From Microbacterium stercoris (GTDB lineage: Bacteria; Actinomycetota; Actinomycetes; Actinomycetales; Microbacteriaceae), in NCBI RefSeq assembly GCF_017592545.1, contig NZ_JAGFOA010000003.1, positions 229,544-293,543 on the forward strand: a stretch of 64,000 bases of DNA. The letters run 5' to 3'. The notes beneath the pieces are model-generated. The model was given only the letters and a program-made list of their open reading frames with translations. It was not told where the DNA came from and did not search any database. The first letter of the stretch is position 1; each line of letters starts with the position of its first letter. The position numbers were made by a program, and so were the translations under genes. This document shows positions 42,543 to 52,051 of the stretch, piece after piece.

Positions 42543-42973
42543 TCTGCTCCGATCGAGATGTCCGAGGTGCGCTCGGCGAGGAGCGCGGCGGTGGTGAAGA
42601 CGGCCGACCACTCGTCGTCGGTGAGATCCGCGAAGCGCGGCGCGAGCACCTCGCGCACGGTCTCGATCCAGGCGATGCGCGCGGCGCGTCCGGCGTCGGT
42701 GATGCGGATCACGACGGCCCGGGCGTCGGAGGGGTCCGGATCCTTCTCGACGAGTCCCGCCGCCGTCATGCCGCGCACGAGGCGGGTGATGCCGGGCTGG
42801 GTGACGCGGCACGCGTCGGCCAGGGCGCCGAGGCGGAGGGGGCCGTGGTTCACGAGCACCGACAAGGCGCGCCACTGGGCGGCCGGGGTCGTCGATCCCG
42901 TCTCGCGGGCCACGACGAGGCCGAGGCGGTGACCGGCGGTCATCACGTCGACGACGGCTTCGATCTTCTCCAT
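42539..42973 (-). CDS. MarR-family transcriptional regulator
   Basis: 144 residues. Winged helix with LRLGALADACRVTQPGITRL (recognition helix) and wing DPDPSDARAVVIRITDAG. The promoter on this strand shows a perfect TATAAT ending 6 bases before the ATG, so the mRNA is probably leaderless. The ATG itself lies in one arm of an inverted repeat. The protein likely represses itself and the MFS gene. Confidence 0.93.
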   Translation of the reverse strand: MEKIEAVVDVMTAGHRLGLVVARETGSTTPAAQWRALSVLVNHGPLRLGALADACRVTQPGITRLVRGMTAAGLVEKDPDPSDARAVVIRITDAGRAARIAWIETVREVLAPRFADLTDDEWSAVFTTAALLAERTSDISIGAE

Positions 42974-42998
42974 ACCTCGATTATATAACTCAGGTATG
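42971..42998. promoter_or_regulatory. MarR operator candidate overlapping the leaderless promoter
   Basis: CATACCT (42971-42977) and AGGTATG (42992-42998) are perfect inverted arms 14 bases apart, centred on the TATAAT -10 box of the marR gene. The start codon is part of the left arm. Confidence 0.75.
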
Positions 42999-43097
42999 CA
43001 ATCGGATCCGTCGGCGATCCGGATGCGAGAGACGAGGCTTCATTCGATGTCGAGAGGCCCCTGCCGCAGTGTCGGTGCTCGCCCATAGGCTGACCCC

Positions 43098-45212
43098 GTG
43101 GCCAGGAGCATCTACATCACCTCCGCCGAGGGGCATTCGGGCAAGTCCACCATCGCTCTCGGCGTCATCGACGCCCTCAGCCGCGCCACCCCGCGTGTGG
43201 GCGTCTTCCGCGCAGTCACCCGCTCGAAGGACGAGCGCGACTGGGTGCTCGACGCGCTGCTCGCGCACGACGGCGTCGAGCACGACTACGACGACTGCAT
43301 CGGCGTCGACTACGACGAGGTGCGCGCCGACCCGGAGGGCGCGCTGGGCACGATCGTCTCGCGCTTCAAGGCCATCGAGTCGAAGTCCGACGCCGTGGTC
43401 ATCCTGGGCTCCGACTACACCGACGTGGGCAGCCCCGCCGAGCTCGCCTACAACGCGCGCATCGCCGCCAACCTCGGCGCCCCGGTGCTGCTGGTGCTCG
43501 GCGGCCGCGCTCAGCAGGGCCACGGCGAGCAGCTGGGCACGTCGCCCGCTCGCACGCCCGAGGAGATCGAGCAGCTCACGGCTCTCGCCATCCCCGAGCT
43601 GACGAAGGGCCGGGCAGAGCTGGCCGCGACCGTGGTCAACCGCTCCGATCCGGAGCGCCTCGCCGACGTCGTCTCGGCCGTCCGCAACGTGATCGGCACC
43701 GAGCATCCCGTCTGGGCGCTGCCCGAGGAGCGTATGCTCGTGGCCCCCTCGATGGCCGAGATCACCCGCGCGGTCGGGGGCACCCGCGTGCGCGGAGACG
43801 ACGCGGCCTTCGGCCGCGAGGCGCTGGGTGTGGTGATCGCCGGCATGTCGATGGTGAACGTGCTGCCGCGTCTCACCGAGAGCGCCGTGGTCGTGATCCC
43901 CGCCGACCGCACCGAGGTGCTCATCGCCGCCCTCCTCGCGAACCAGTCGGGCACGTTCCCCTCGCTCGCGGGCGTGGTCCTGAACGGCCCGTTCCCGATG
44001 CCGCCCGACGTGCTGCGTCTGATCGACGGCGTCGCCTCGAACCTCCCGATCGTCACGACCGACCTCGGCACCTACGAGACGGCCGTGCGCGTGATGAGCG
44101 CCCGCGGTCGCGCCACGGGCGAGGGCCCGCGCTACGACACCGCGCTCGCGCTGTTCGAGAAGCACGTCGAGACCGACGAGCTGACGCGTGTGCTCGGCGT
44201 CGCCAAGGCCACGGTGGTCACCCCGCTGATGTTCGAGTACGGCCTCATCGAGCGCGCCCGCGCCAACCGCCGCCGCATCGTGCTGCCGGAGGGCGACGAC
44301 GATCGCGTGCTCAAGGCGGCGGCCTCCCTGCTCAAGCGCAGCGTGGCCGACCTCACCATCCTGGGCGACCCCGACGCGATCCGCGCCCGTGCGGGCGAGC
44401 TCGGCCTCGACCTCTCGGGTGCCGATCTCGTCAGCCCCTTCGACCCCGAGCTCGTCGACCGTTTCGCAACCGAGTACGCGAAGCTGCGGGCCCACAAGGG
44501 CGTCACCTATGAGAAGGCGGCCGACACCGTCACCGATGTGTCGTACTTCGGCACGATGATGGTGCACCTGGGCCTCGCCGACGGCATGGTCTCGGGGGCG
44601 GCGCACACGACGGCGCACACCATCCGCCCTGCCTTCGAGATCATCAAGACGAAGCCCGGCGTCTCGGTCGTCTCGAGCGTCTTCCTGATGGCGCTCGCCG
44701 ATCGGGTGCTCGTCTACGGCGACTGCGCGGTGATCCCCGATCCGACGAGCGAGCAGCTGGCCGACATCGCCATCTCGTCGGCGGCCACCGCCGCGCAGTT
44801 CGGCGTCGAGCCGCGCGTGGCGATGCTGTCGTACTCGACCGGAGAGAGCGGATCGGGCGCCGACGTCGACAAGGTGCGCGCGGCGACCCAGCTCGCGCAC
44901 GAGCGCGCCCCCGAGCTGCCGCTCGAAGGACCGATCCAGTACGACGCCGCCGCGGATGCCGCCGTGGCCAAGGCCAAGCTCCCCGACTCCGATGTCGCGG
45001 GACGCGCCACGGTGTTCGTGTTCCCCGACCTGAACACGGGAAACAACACCTACAAGGCCGTGCAGCGCTCTGCCGGCGCGCTCGCGATCGGCCCCGTGCT
45101 GCAGGGACTGAACAAGCCGATCAACGACCTGTCCCGCGGTGCCCTGGTGTCGGACATCGTCAACACGGTCGCCATCACCGCGATCCAGGCCCAGGGCGAG
45201 GGCGGCCGCTGA
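43098..45212 (+). CDS. pta: Phosphate acetyltransferase (long form)
   Basis: 704 residues. The N-terminal BioD/DRTGG regulatory region starts with a P-loop-like ITSAEGHSGKSTIALGV, and the C-terminal PTA domain begins near residue 375 (RRRIVLPEGDDDRVLKAA). It converts acetyl-CoA and acetyl phosphate. The PTA end motifs VFVFPDLNTGNNTYKAVQRS and GPVLQGLNKPINDLSRG are intact. TAGGCT exactly 6 bases before the GTG predicts a leaderless mRNA. ackA follows after 47 bases. Confidence 0.96.
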   Translation: MARSIYITSAEGHSGKSTIALGVIDALSRATPRVGVFRAVTRSKDERDWVLDALLAHDGVEHDYDDCIGVDYDEVRADPEGALGTIVSRFKAIESKSDAVVILGSDYTDVGSPAELAYNARIAANLGAPVLLVLGGRAQQGHGEQLGTSPARTPEEIEQLTALAIPELTKGRAELAATVVNRSDPERLADVVSAVRNVIGTEHPVWALPEERMLVAPSMAEITRAVGGTRVRGDDAAFGREALGVVIAGMSMVNVLPRLTESAVVVIPADRTEVLIAALLANQSGTFPSLAGVVLNGPFPMPPDVLRLIDGVASNLPIVTTDLGTYETAVRVMSARGRATGEGPRYDTALALFEKHVETDELTRVLGVAKATVVTPLMFEYGLIERARANRRRIVLPEGDDDRVLKAAASLLKRSVADLTILGDPDAIRARAGELGLDLSGADLVSPFDPELVDRFATEYAKLRAHKGVTYEKAADTVTDVSYFGTMMVHLGLADGMVSGAAHTTAHTIRPAFEIIKTKPGVSVVSSVFLMALADRVLVYGDCAVIPDPTSEQLADIAISSAATAAQFGVEPRVAMLSYSTGESGSGADVDKVRAATQLAHERAPELPLEGPIQYDAAADAAVAKAKLPDSDVAGRATVFVFPDLNTGNNTYKAVQRSAGALAIGPVLQGLNKPINDLSRGALVSDIVNTVAITAIQAQGEGGR

Positions 45213-45259
45213 GCGAGCGGCGCGCATCGGAACCCGCACACTCGGCAGACAGGAACCTC

Positions 45260-46492
45260 ATGAGCATCGTCCTCGTGGTCAACAGCGGATCCTCCTCGTT
45301 CAAGTACCAGCTGCTCGACATGGCCAGCGAGCGGGTGCTCGCGAGCGGTCTCGTCGAGCGGATCGGACAGGATGCCGGCAAGGCGTCGCACACGGTGCGC
45401 ACCTGGGCCGAGCCGGGCAGGCCTGCGCCCACCGTGCTCGAAGCCACGCACGAGCTCACCCAGCCGATCCCGGATCACACGGTCGGCTTCGAGGTGATGC
45501 TGCGGGCGTTCGCCGATCACGGACCTTCTCTCGAGGAGCATCCGCCGGTCGCGATCGGGCATCGTGTGGTGCACGGAGGGGCGCGCTTCTTCGAGGCCAC
45601 CGTGATCAACGACCTGGTCGAGATCAACATCGACGAGCTGTCGGTGCTCGCGCCGCTGCACAACCCCGGTGCCCTGCAGGGCATCCGCGCGGCCCGCGCG
45701 GCTTTCGCCGGCATCCCGCACGTCGCGGTGTTCGACACGGCCTTCCACCAGACGCTGCCTCCCGCCGCGTACACGTACGCCATCGATCGCGAGCTGGCGG
45801 CGAAGCATCGCGTGCGCCGGTACGGCTTCCACGGAACGAGTCACGCCTATGTCAGCGCGAAGGCGGCGGAGTTCCTCGGCCGCGACACGACCCAGCTGAA
45901 GCAGATCGTCTTCCACCTCGGCAACGGTGCGTCGGTGACCGCGATCGACGGCGGCCGCTCGGTGGAGACCTCGATGGGCCTCACGCCGCTGGAGGGCCTC
46001 GTGATGGGCACCCGCTCCGGCGACCTCGACCCGGCGGTTCTCCTGCACCTCGCGCGCCGCGCCTCGCTGTCGATCGACGACCTCGACACCCTGCTCAACA
46101 AGAGGTCCGGCGTCCTCGGGCTGGCGGGTGTCAGCGACATGCGCGACCTCGCCGCGGCCGTGGAGGCGGGCGACGCCGATGCGCAGATCGCCTACGACGT
46201 CTACCTGCATCGTCTCCGCGCCTACGCCGGGGCCTACCTGGCCCAGCTCGGCGGCGTCGACGTCATCTCGTTCACGGCGGGGATCGGCGAGAACTCGCCG
46301 GAGATCCGCGCGGGGGCTCTTGAGACGCTGGGCTTCGCGGGCGTCGAGATCGACCCGGAGCGCAATGCCGCCCGAGCGTCTGGTCCTCGCGTCATCTCGA
46401 CCGATGCGTCGCGTGTGACGGTGCTTGTGGTTCCCACGAACGAGGAGCTCGAGATCGCCCGTCAGGCCCTGTCGGCCTCGGCCGGCCGCTGA
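45260..46492 (+). CDS. ackA: Acetate kinase
   Basis: 410 residues. It interconverts acetate plus ATP with acetyl phosphate. Motifs VVNSGSSSFKYQLLD, GHRVVHGG, YGFHGTSHAYV, FHLGNGASVTAIDGGRSVET, GTRSGDLDP and FTAGIGENSP are all intact. It is the partner of pta just upstream; together they assimilate acetate or excrete it. Confidence 0.97.
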   Translation: MSIVLVVNSGSSSFKYQLLDMASERVLASGLVERIGQDAGKASHTVRTWAEPGRPAPTVLEATHELTQPIPDHTVGFEVMLRAFADHGPSLEEHPPVAIGHRVVHGGARFFEATVINDLVEINIDELSVLAPLHNPGALQGIRAARAAFAGIPHVAVFDTAFHQTLPPAAYTYAIDRELAAKHRVRRYGFHGTSHAYVSAKAAEFLGRDTTQLKQIVFHLGNGASVTAIDGGRSVETSMGLTPLEGLVMGTRSGDLDPAVLLHLARRASLSIDDLDTLLNKRSGVLGLAGVSDMRDLAAAVEAGDADAQIAYDVYLHRLRAYAGAYLAQLGGVDVISFTAGIGENSPEIRAGALETLGFAGVEIDPERNAARASGPRVISTDASRVTVLVVPTNEELEIARQALSASAGR

Positions 46493-46592
46493 GCGCGCGC
46501 CGCGCATCCGGGTCCCGCGCGAGCCCGCCGTCATGTCCGCGAAACAGCCACGGGGATACGCTGGCCGTGTTCCCCAGCGAGAGGTGGTCGCC

Positions 46593-47330
46593 GTGCCAGA
46601 ACTGCCCGATCTCACGGCCTATGACGCCGTGCTTTTCGACCTCGACGGCGTGGTGACGCCGACGGCCGAGGTGCACATGCACGCGTGGAAGGCGATGTTC
46701 GACCGGCTCTTCGCCGACTGGGGCATCACTCCCGGTTACACCCCCAGCGACTACTTCGACCACCTCGACGGCAAGAAGCGCTACGACGGCGTCGCCTCGC
46801 TGCTGCGCAGCCGTGACGTCGAGGTGCCGTGGGGCGATCCGTCCGACGACCCGTCGGTCGACACCGTGTGCGGCATCGGCAATCGCAAGAACGCCGTCTT
46901 CTCCCAGGTGCTGCGCGACGAGGGCATCGCGGCGTATCCCGGCACGATGCGCGTGCTCGACCAGCTCGACGCCGCGGGTGTGCCCGCAGCGATCGTGTCG
47001 AGCTCGAAGAACGCACGCGACGTGCTCGCCGCCGCCGGAGTCACCGATCGCTTCCGCGTCATCGTCGACGGCGTCGTCGCCGAGGAGGAGCACCTGCCCT
47101 CCAAGCCCGCGCCCGACGTGTTCCTCGTCGCCGCGCAGCGCCTCGGCGTCACTCCCGACCGCACCGTGGCCATCGAGGACGCCATCTCGGGCGTCGAGTC
47201 GGCCGCCGCCGGCAGGTTCGCGCTCGTGGTCGGCGTCAACCGCGGCGCCGGAGCCGACACGCTGCAGGCCGCGGGCGCGCATGTCGTGGTCTCGGATCTG
47301 GACGAGTTCGCCGACGCTCACAGCGATTGA
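46593..47330 (+). CDS. HAD hydrolase, beta-phosphoglucomutase type
   Basis: 245 residues from the GTG at 46593, preceded by GAGAGG. Motif I FDLDGVVTPTAEVHMHAWK with the nucleophile Asp, GIGNRKNAVFSQVL in the cap, IVSSSKNAR (motif II), and SKPAPDVF with VAIEDAISGVESAAAG (motifs III and IV). It stands just before a GH65 phosphorylase, which would release beta-glucose-1-phosphate, so a beta-phosphoglucomutase job fits. TACGCT at 46557-46562 is a possible -10 box. Confidence 0.9.
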   Translation: MPELPDLTAYDAVLFDLDGVVTPTAEVHMHAWKAMFDRLFADWGITPGYTPSDYFDHLDGKKRYDGVASLLRSRDVEVPWGDPSDDPSVDTVCGIGNRKNAVFSQVLRDEGIAAYPGTMRVLDQLDAAGVPAAIVSSSKNARDVLAAAGVTDRFRVIVDGVVAEEEHLPSKPAPDVFLVAAQRLGVTPDRTVAIEDAISGVESAAAGRFALVVGVNRGAGADTLQAAGAHVVVSDLDEFADAHSD

Positions 47331-47397
47331 TCCGGATCCGGAACTCATACTCGACACATCCCACGACGATCCGAACAACAACCCGAAGGATCCCCGC

Positions 47398-49956
47398 ATG
47401 ATCGATCGCGAACGCTTCCCCGTCGACCCGTGGCGGCTCATCGAGAACCGGTACTCCGGCGATGACGCGGGCGTGACCGAGACCCTGTTCGCGGTCGGCA
47501 ACGGCTATCTCGGCCTGCGGGGAAACCACCCCGAGGGGCGGCACGCGCACGAGCACGGCACCTTCATCAACGGGTTCCACGAGACCTGGCCGATCCGCCA
47601 CGCCGAGCAGGCGTACGGCTTCGCCGAGGTCGGCCAGACCATCGTCAACGCGCCCGACGCGAAGGTGATGCGCGTCTACGTCGACGACGAGCCCCTGTCG
47701 CTCGACGTCGCCGAGATGACGGAGTACGAGCGTGTGCTCGACATGAAGGACGGCGTGTACCGTCGCCGCCTTCTGTGGCGCACACCGGGCGGCAAGGAGG
47801 TGCTGATCGAGGACGAGCGCATGGTCTCGTTCGAGGAGCGTCACCTCGCGATCATGCGGATGACCGTGACGGTGCTCGACGGGGACGCCCCGGTCACGAT
47901 CTCCTCGCAGATCGTGAACCGGCAGGATGGCGAGAGCGTCTACGGCGGCATGCCGCCGCACGTGCGCCGCGCGGCGTCCGCCATCTCGGTGCCGGGCGCC
48001 ACGTTCGATCCGCGCAAGGCCGAGAAGATCGCCGAGCGTGTGCTGCAGCCGCAGGAGTACTGGCAGGACGGGAAGCGCTCGGCGCTGTCGTACCGGGTCA
48101 CCGACTCCGGCATGACCATGGCGGTGCTGGCCGACCACACCATCGAGACCGACAACGAGTACGACCAGCGGCACCTGATCGACCAGGACATCGCGAAGCA
48201 CGTGTTCCGGGTGCAGGCCAAGGCCGGGGCGCCGATCACGATCACCAAGACCGTCGTCTACCACACGTCGCGCGGCATGCCGGCGCGCGAGCTCGTCGAC
48301 CGCTGCCGTCGCACCCTCGACCGCACCGCCGCGCGCGGAGTGGACGAGGAGTTCCGCCGTCAGCGCGCCTGGATGGACGCCTTCTGGCAGCGCTCCGACG
48401 TGAAGATCGCCGGGCAGGAGAGCCTGCAGCAGGCAACCCGCTGGTGCCTGTTCCAGCTGGCGCAGGCGGCCGCGCGCGCGGACGGCTTCGGGGTCGCCGC
48501 GAAGGGCGTGAGCGGATCCGGATACTCCGGCCACTACTTCTGGGACACCGAGATCTACGTGCTGCCGTTCCTGGCGTACACAACACCGCTCTGGGCCCGC
48601 AACGCCATGCGGATGCGCACGATGATGCTGCCCGCGGCCCGCCGCCGCGCGGCTCAGCTCAATGAGGCGGGGGCGCTGTTCCCGTGGCGCACGATCAACG
48701 GCGAGGAGGCCTCGGCCTACTACGCCGCCGGCACCGCGCAGTACCACATCAACGCCGACATCTCGTATGCGATCACGAAGTACGTGCGCGCGACCGACGA
48801 CTTCGACTTCCTCAAGCGCGAGGGCGTCGACGTGCTGGTCGAGACCGCCCGGCTGTGGGTCACGCTGGGGTTCTGGCGCTCCTACGAGGGGCTCGAGTCG
48901 TTCCACATCCACGGCGTCACCGGCCCGGACGAGTACACGACGGTCGTGAACGACAACCTCTTCACGAACGTCATGGCGCGGTTCAACCTGCGCGCGGCCG
49001 CCCGTTCGGTGCGCGAGATCGCCGAGCGCGACCCCGCCGCGTTCCGCCTGCTGGCCGAGCGGGTCGAGCTGGATCCGTCCGAGCCGGAGGAGTGGGAGCG
49101 GGCAGGCGACGCCATGCACATCCCCTACTCGGAGAACTTCGGCATCCACCCGCAGGACTCGCTGTTCCTCGAGCGCGAGGTCTGGGACCTCGAGCACACC
49201 CCGCGGGAGCAGCGACCGCTGCTGCTGCACTTCCATCCGCTGGTGATCTACCGCTTCCAGGTGCTGAAGCAGGCGGATGTGGTGCTCGCCCTGTTCCTGC
49301 AGGGCGCTCACTTCACACCCGAGGAGAAGCGCGCCGACTTCGACTATTACGACCCGCTCACCACGGGCGACTCGACGCTGTCGGCCGTGGTGCAGTCGAT
49401 CCTCGCGGCCGAGGTCGGGTATCAGGATCTCGCGCACGAGTACTTCGAGGAGGCCCTGTTCGTCGACCTCGGCGACCTCCACCACAATGCGGCCGACGGC
49501 GTGCATGTCGCGTCGGCCGGTGGCGTGTGGACGGCGCTCGTGTGCGGCTTCGGCGGCATGCGCGACCACTACGGCCAGCTCACGTTCGATCCGCGCCTGC
49601 CCGTCGACTGGCCCGAACTCGCCTACTCGCTGCAGTGGAAGGGTCAGGTGCTCGACATCGTGCTGCGCCGAAGCGAGATGCGCGTGACGGTGCGACCGGG
49701 CGGATCCGGCGACGCCGTGCCCTTCGAGGTGCGCGACAAGGCGTACGTCGTGAGCGTCGACGACCCGGTCGTGGTGCCGCTCGCCGACCAGGGACCGGTG
49801 GTGCGCGGACGTCCCACCCTCAAGCCCGCGGGCGAGGTGCGCGGCCCCGACGACCGCCTCTTCGATCAGGCCTATCCGGTGGAGGTCGAGCCCACACTGC
49901 CTCCCGTCACCACCTCGATCCCGATCATCCCCGACGCGGCGGCCGTTGATGGGTGA
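47398..49956 (+). CDS. Glycoside hydrolase family 65 phosphorylase (maltose/trehalose/kojibiose type)
   Basis: 852 residues. The N-terminal beta-sandwich starts ENRYSGDDAGVTETLFAVGN and GYLGLRGNHPEG; the (alpha/alpha)6 barrel shows GHYFWDTEIYVLPFLAYTTP and the catalytic Glu in HGVTGPDEYTTVVNDNLFTN; the phosphate-site region LVCGFGGMRDHYGQL lies near the end. It cleaves an alpha-linked disaccharide with phosphate; the exact sugar cannot be told. AAGGA stands 7 bases before the ATG. It pairs with the HAD mutase upstream. Confidence 0.93.
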   Translation: MIDRERFPVDPWRLIENRYSGDDAGVTETLFAVGNGYLGLRGNHPEGRHAHEHGTFINGFHETWPIRHAEQAYGFAEVGQTIVNAPDAKVMRVYVDDEPLSLDVAEMTEYERVLDMKDGVYRRRLLWRTPGGKEVLIEDERMVSFEERHLAIMRMTVTVLDGDAPVTISSQIVNRQDGESVYGGMPPHVRRAASAISVPGATFDPRKAEKIAERVLQPQEYWQDGKRSALSYRVTDSGMTMAVLADHTIETDNEYDQRHLIDQDIAKHVFRVQAKAGAPITITKTVVYHTSRGMPARELVDRCRRTLDRTAARGVDEEFRRQRAWMDAFWQRSDVKIAGQESLQQATRWCLFQLAQAAARADGFGVAAKGVSGSGYSGHYFWDTEIYVLPFLAYTTPLWARNAMRMRTMMLPAARRRAAQLNEAGALFPWRTINGEEASAYYAAGTAQYHINADISYAITKYVRATDDFDFLKREGVDVLVETARLWVTLGFWRSYEGLESFHIHGVTGPDEYTTVVNDNLFTNVMARFNLRAAARSVREIAERDPAAFRLLAERVELDPSEPEEWERAGDAMHIPYSENFGIHPQDSLFLEREVWDLEHTPREQRPLLLHFHPLVIYRFQVLKQADVVLALFLQGAHFTPEEKRADFDYYDPLTTGDSTLSAVVQSILAAEVGYQDLAHEYFEEALFVDLGDLHHNAADGVHVASAGGVWTALVCGFGGMRDHYGQLTFDPRLPVDWPELAYSLQWKGQVLDIVLRRSEMRVTVRPGGSGDAVPFEVRDKAYVVSVDDPVVVPLADQGPVVRGRPTLKPAGEVRGPDDRLFDQAYPVEVEPTLPPVTTSIPIIPDAAAVDG

Positions 49957-50776
49957 CGTGCTGATCTCGGCGTCCGAGCTGGCCGAGAAGCTCGATGAGG
50001 TGACGCTGCTCGATGTGCGATGGACGCTCGCCGCTCCCGATCAGGGACGCCCCGATTACCTCGCGGGCCACATCCCCGGGGCGGTCTTCGTCGACCTGCA
50101 CCACGAGCTGGCGGATCCGTCGCGTCCGGCGATCGAGGGACGCCATCCGCTTCCCGAGGTCGGCGCCCTGCAGGCGTCGGCCCGCGCCTGGGGCGTGAGC
50201 GCGCGTCGGCCCGTTGTGGTCTACGACGCGTCGTCCGGCCTCGCTGCGGCGCGGGCCTGGTGGCTGCTGCGCCACGCGGGTGTCTCCGACGTGCGTGTTC
50301 TCGACGGCGGCCTGGCGGCCTGGGAGGGTCCGCTCGAGACCGGATCCGTTGTGCCCGAGCCCGGCGACGTGACCCTCGCGTACGGATCCATGCCGGTGCT
50401 GACCCCCGACGAGGCCGCGGAGTTCCCGGCCGCGGGAACGCTGCTCGACGCGCGCGCCGGCGAGCGGTACCGCGGCGAGACCGAGCCCGTCGACCCCCGT
50501 GCGGGCCACATCCCCGGCGCGCTGTCGGCGCCGACCACCGAGAACCTCGCGCCGGACGGACGCTTCCTTCCGGCCGACGCGCTGCGCGAGCGCTTCGCCG
50601 CGCTGGGCGTCGACGGCTCGCGCCCCGTCGCCGCCTACTGCGGCTCGGGCGTCACCGCCGCGCACGAGCTGCTCGCGCTCGCCGCGGCTGGCATCCCGGG
50701 CGCCCTCTACCCCGGCTCGTGGAGCCAGTGGTCCAACCTCCCGGATCGCCCGGTGGCCGTCGGCGCGACCCCCTGA
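49949..50776 (+). CDS. Two-domain rhodanese-type sulfurtransferase
   Basis: 275 residues. Domain 1 (about 5-130: VTLLDVRWTLAAPDQGRPDY, HIPGAVFVDLHHELADP) has VVYDASSGLAAARA where an active Cys would be, so it is inactive as usual for these proteins. Domain 2 has the active loop AAYCGSGVTAAHELLAL with Cys and TLLDARAGERYRGETEP. The enzyme is of the thiosulfate or 3-mercaptopyruvate sulfurtransferase type. The start overlaps the end of the GH65 gene by 8 bases. Confidence 0.92.
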   Translation: MGDVLISASELAEKLDEVTLLDVRWTLAAPDQGRPDYLAGHIPGAVFVDLHHELADPSRPAIEGRHPLPEVGALQASARAWGVSARRPVVVYDASSGLAAARAWWLLRHAGVSDVRVLDGGLAAWEGPLETGSVVPEPGDVTLAYGSMPVLTPDEAAEFPAAGTLLDARAGERYRGETEPVDPRAGHIPGALSAPTTENLAPDGRFLPADALRERFAALGVDGSRPVAAYCGSGVTAAHELLALAAAGIPGALYPGSWSQWSNLPDRPVAVGATP

Positions 50777-50837
50777 CCCCGGCCGGGCCCGGCCTCCGCT
50801 CCGCCTCCGCCCGGCCTCCGCCCCGCCCGGCCTTGGC

Positions 50838-50895
50838 CCTTTGCTCGTTGAGCGACCGGAGCGAGCTCTGCGAGCGCAGGGAGTCGAAACGCCCG
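50838..50895. repeat. Dispersed palindromic element
   Basis: TTTGCTCGTTGAGCGACCGG and AGCGAGCTCTGCGAGCGCAG, ending GGAGTCGAAACG. It is a diverged member of the family at 5111 and 17575, in the gap after the sulfurtransferase gene. Confidence 0.55.
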
Positions 50896-50955
50896 CACCC
50901 GCTGGGCTCGATGCGCGACCCGAACCCCCACACCACCCGCCGCTACCCTGAGCGC

Positions 50956-51996
50956 ATGGGGGAGCTGATCGTCGTGATCGCGCTGGGCCTTGTTCCCGCG
51001 CTGGTCTTCGCGGGTCTCGTGCGCTGGGCGCGCGTCCGCGCCGTCGCGGGTGGGCCTCGCAGCCTCATCGTTCAGTACTCACCGCCTCCCGGCAGCCTGC
51101 TCTGGCACGGACTGCTGCTGCGGGCCGATCGTCGTGTGTTCGCCGCGGTACTGGTCGACCTCGCGGTGCGCCGCCAGATCGCGCTCCACGCCGAGGAGGT
51201 GCCCGGCGGCCGCCGTGCGGCCGCGAGCCTCACCGTCTCGCCGCATGCCGAGCTCACGAATGACGAGCGCGGGGTGCTGCAGGCGGTGCTCGGCGGCGGT
51301 GAGATCCGCGCCGGCGAGCCGCAGGCGATCCGGCGCGACCGCGGCCAGGTGGGTCCCGCGCTGAAGAAGGTGCTCGATGGCGCCGACCTCGCCCTCGCCG
51401 ACGCCGGCCTCGCGGCGAAGGGCAGGCGCGTCGCGCCCTCCGTTCTGCTGGCAGTCGCCGGACTCGCGGGCCTGATCATCACGCTCCTCCTGACGATCGC
51501 GACCATCGCCGACGGTGCCGGATGGATCCTGATCTCCCTCTCGATCCTGTCGCTCGTCATCACGCTGACCGCGCTGCTGTTCATCCCGGCGTATTGGCGA
51601 AAGCTGACGCCGGCGGCCGATCCGGTGCGGGAGCACCTCGACGGCCTGCGCCAGTACATGGCCCTCGCCGAGGCGGATCGGATGCGAGTGCTCCAGTCGG
51701 TGAGCGGTGCGCTGACGCCGGCCGGTGTCTTCCATCTGCACGAGAAGCTGCTTCCGTACGCGGTGCTGTTCGGCATGGAGAAGGAGTGGGCGGCCGAGCT
51801 GAAGGCGCGCGCCGATGGCCTCGCCGACGACATCGGATCGGGCGTGGGCGCGGTCGGCGACGTCGTCGAGGCGACGGTTGCCGTGGGAGAGGTCGTCGAA
51901 GTCGTCGGTGCGGTCGTCGAGGTCACGAGCGGCCTCGCCGGGGCGGTCTCGGTGCTCGGCAGAGCGGCCCTGCTCGTGGCGGCGCTCTTCGACTGA
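50956..51996 (+). CDS. Membrane protein, DUF2207-like
   Basis: 346 residues. One membrane segment at the N-terminus (LIVVIALGLVPALVFAGLVR), then VQYSPPPGSLLWHGLLLRAD with RRVFAAVLVDLAVRRQIAL, typical of DUF2207 cytosolic regions. Two membrane segments lie near 160-215, and the end is a Val/Gly/Ala-rich hydrophobic stretch. TACCCT exactly 6 bases before the ATG predicts a leaderless mRNA. The function is unknown. Confidence 0.75.
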   Translation: MGELIVVIALGLVPALVFAGLVRWARVRAVAGGPRSLIVQYSPPPGSLLWHGLLLRADRRVFAAVLVDLAVRRQIALHAEEVPGGRRAAASLTVSPHAELTNDERGVLQAVLGGGEIRAGEPQAIRRDRGQVGPALKKVLDGADLALADAGLAAKGRRVAPSVLLAVAGLAGLIITLLLTIATIADGAGWILISLSILSLVITLTALLFIPAYWRKLTPAADPVREHLDGLRQYMALAEADRMRVLQSVSGALTPAGVFHLHEKLLPYAVLFGMEKEWAAELKARADGLADDIGSGVGAVGDVVEATVAVGEVVEVVGAVVEVTSGLAGAVSVLGRAALLVAALFD

Positions 51997-52051
51997 TCCG
52001 GCTCTTCCCGGCCCCAGAGCCTTTGTCAGACCCCTCCCGTAGGCTGTTCCG

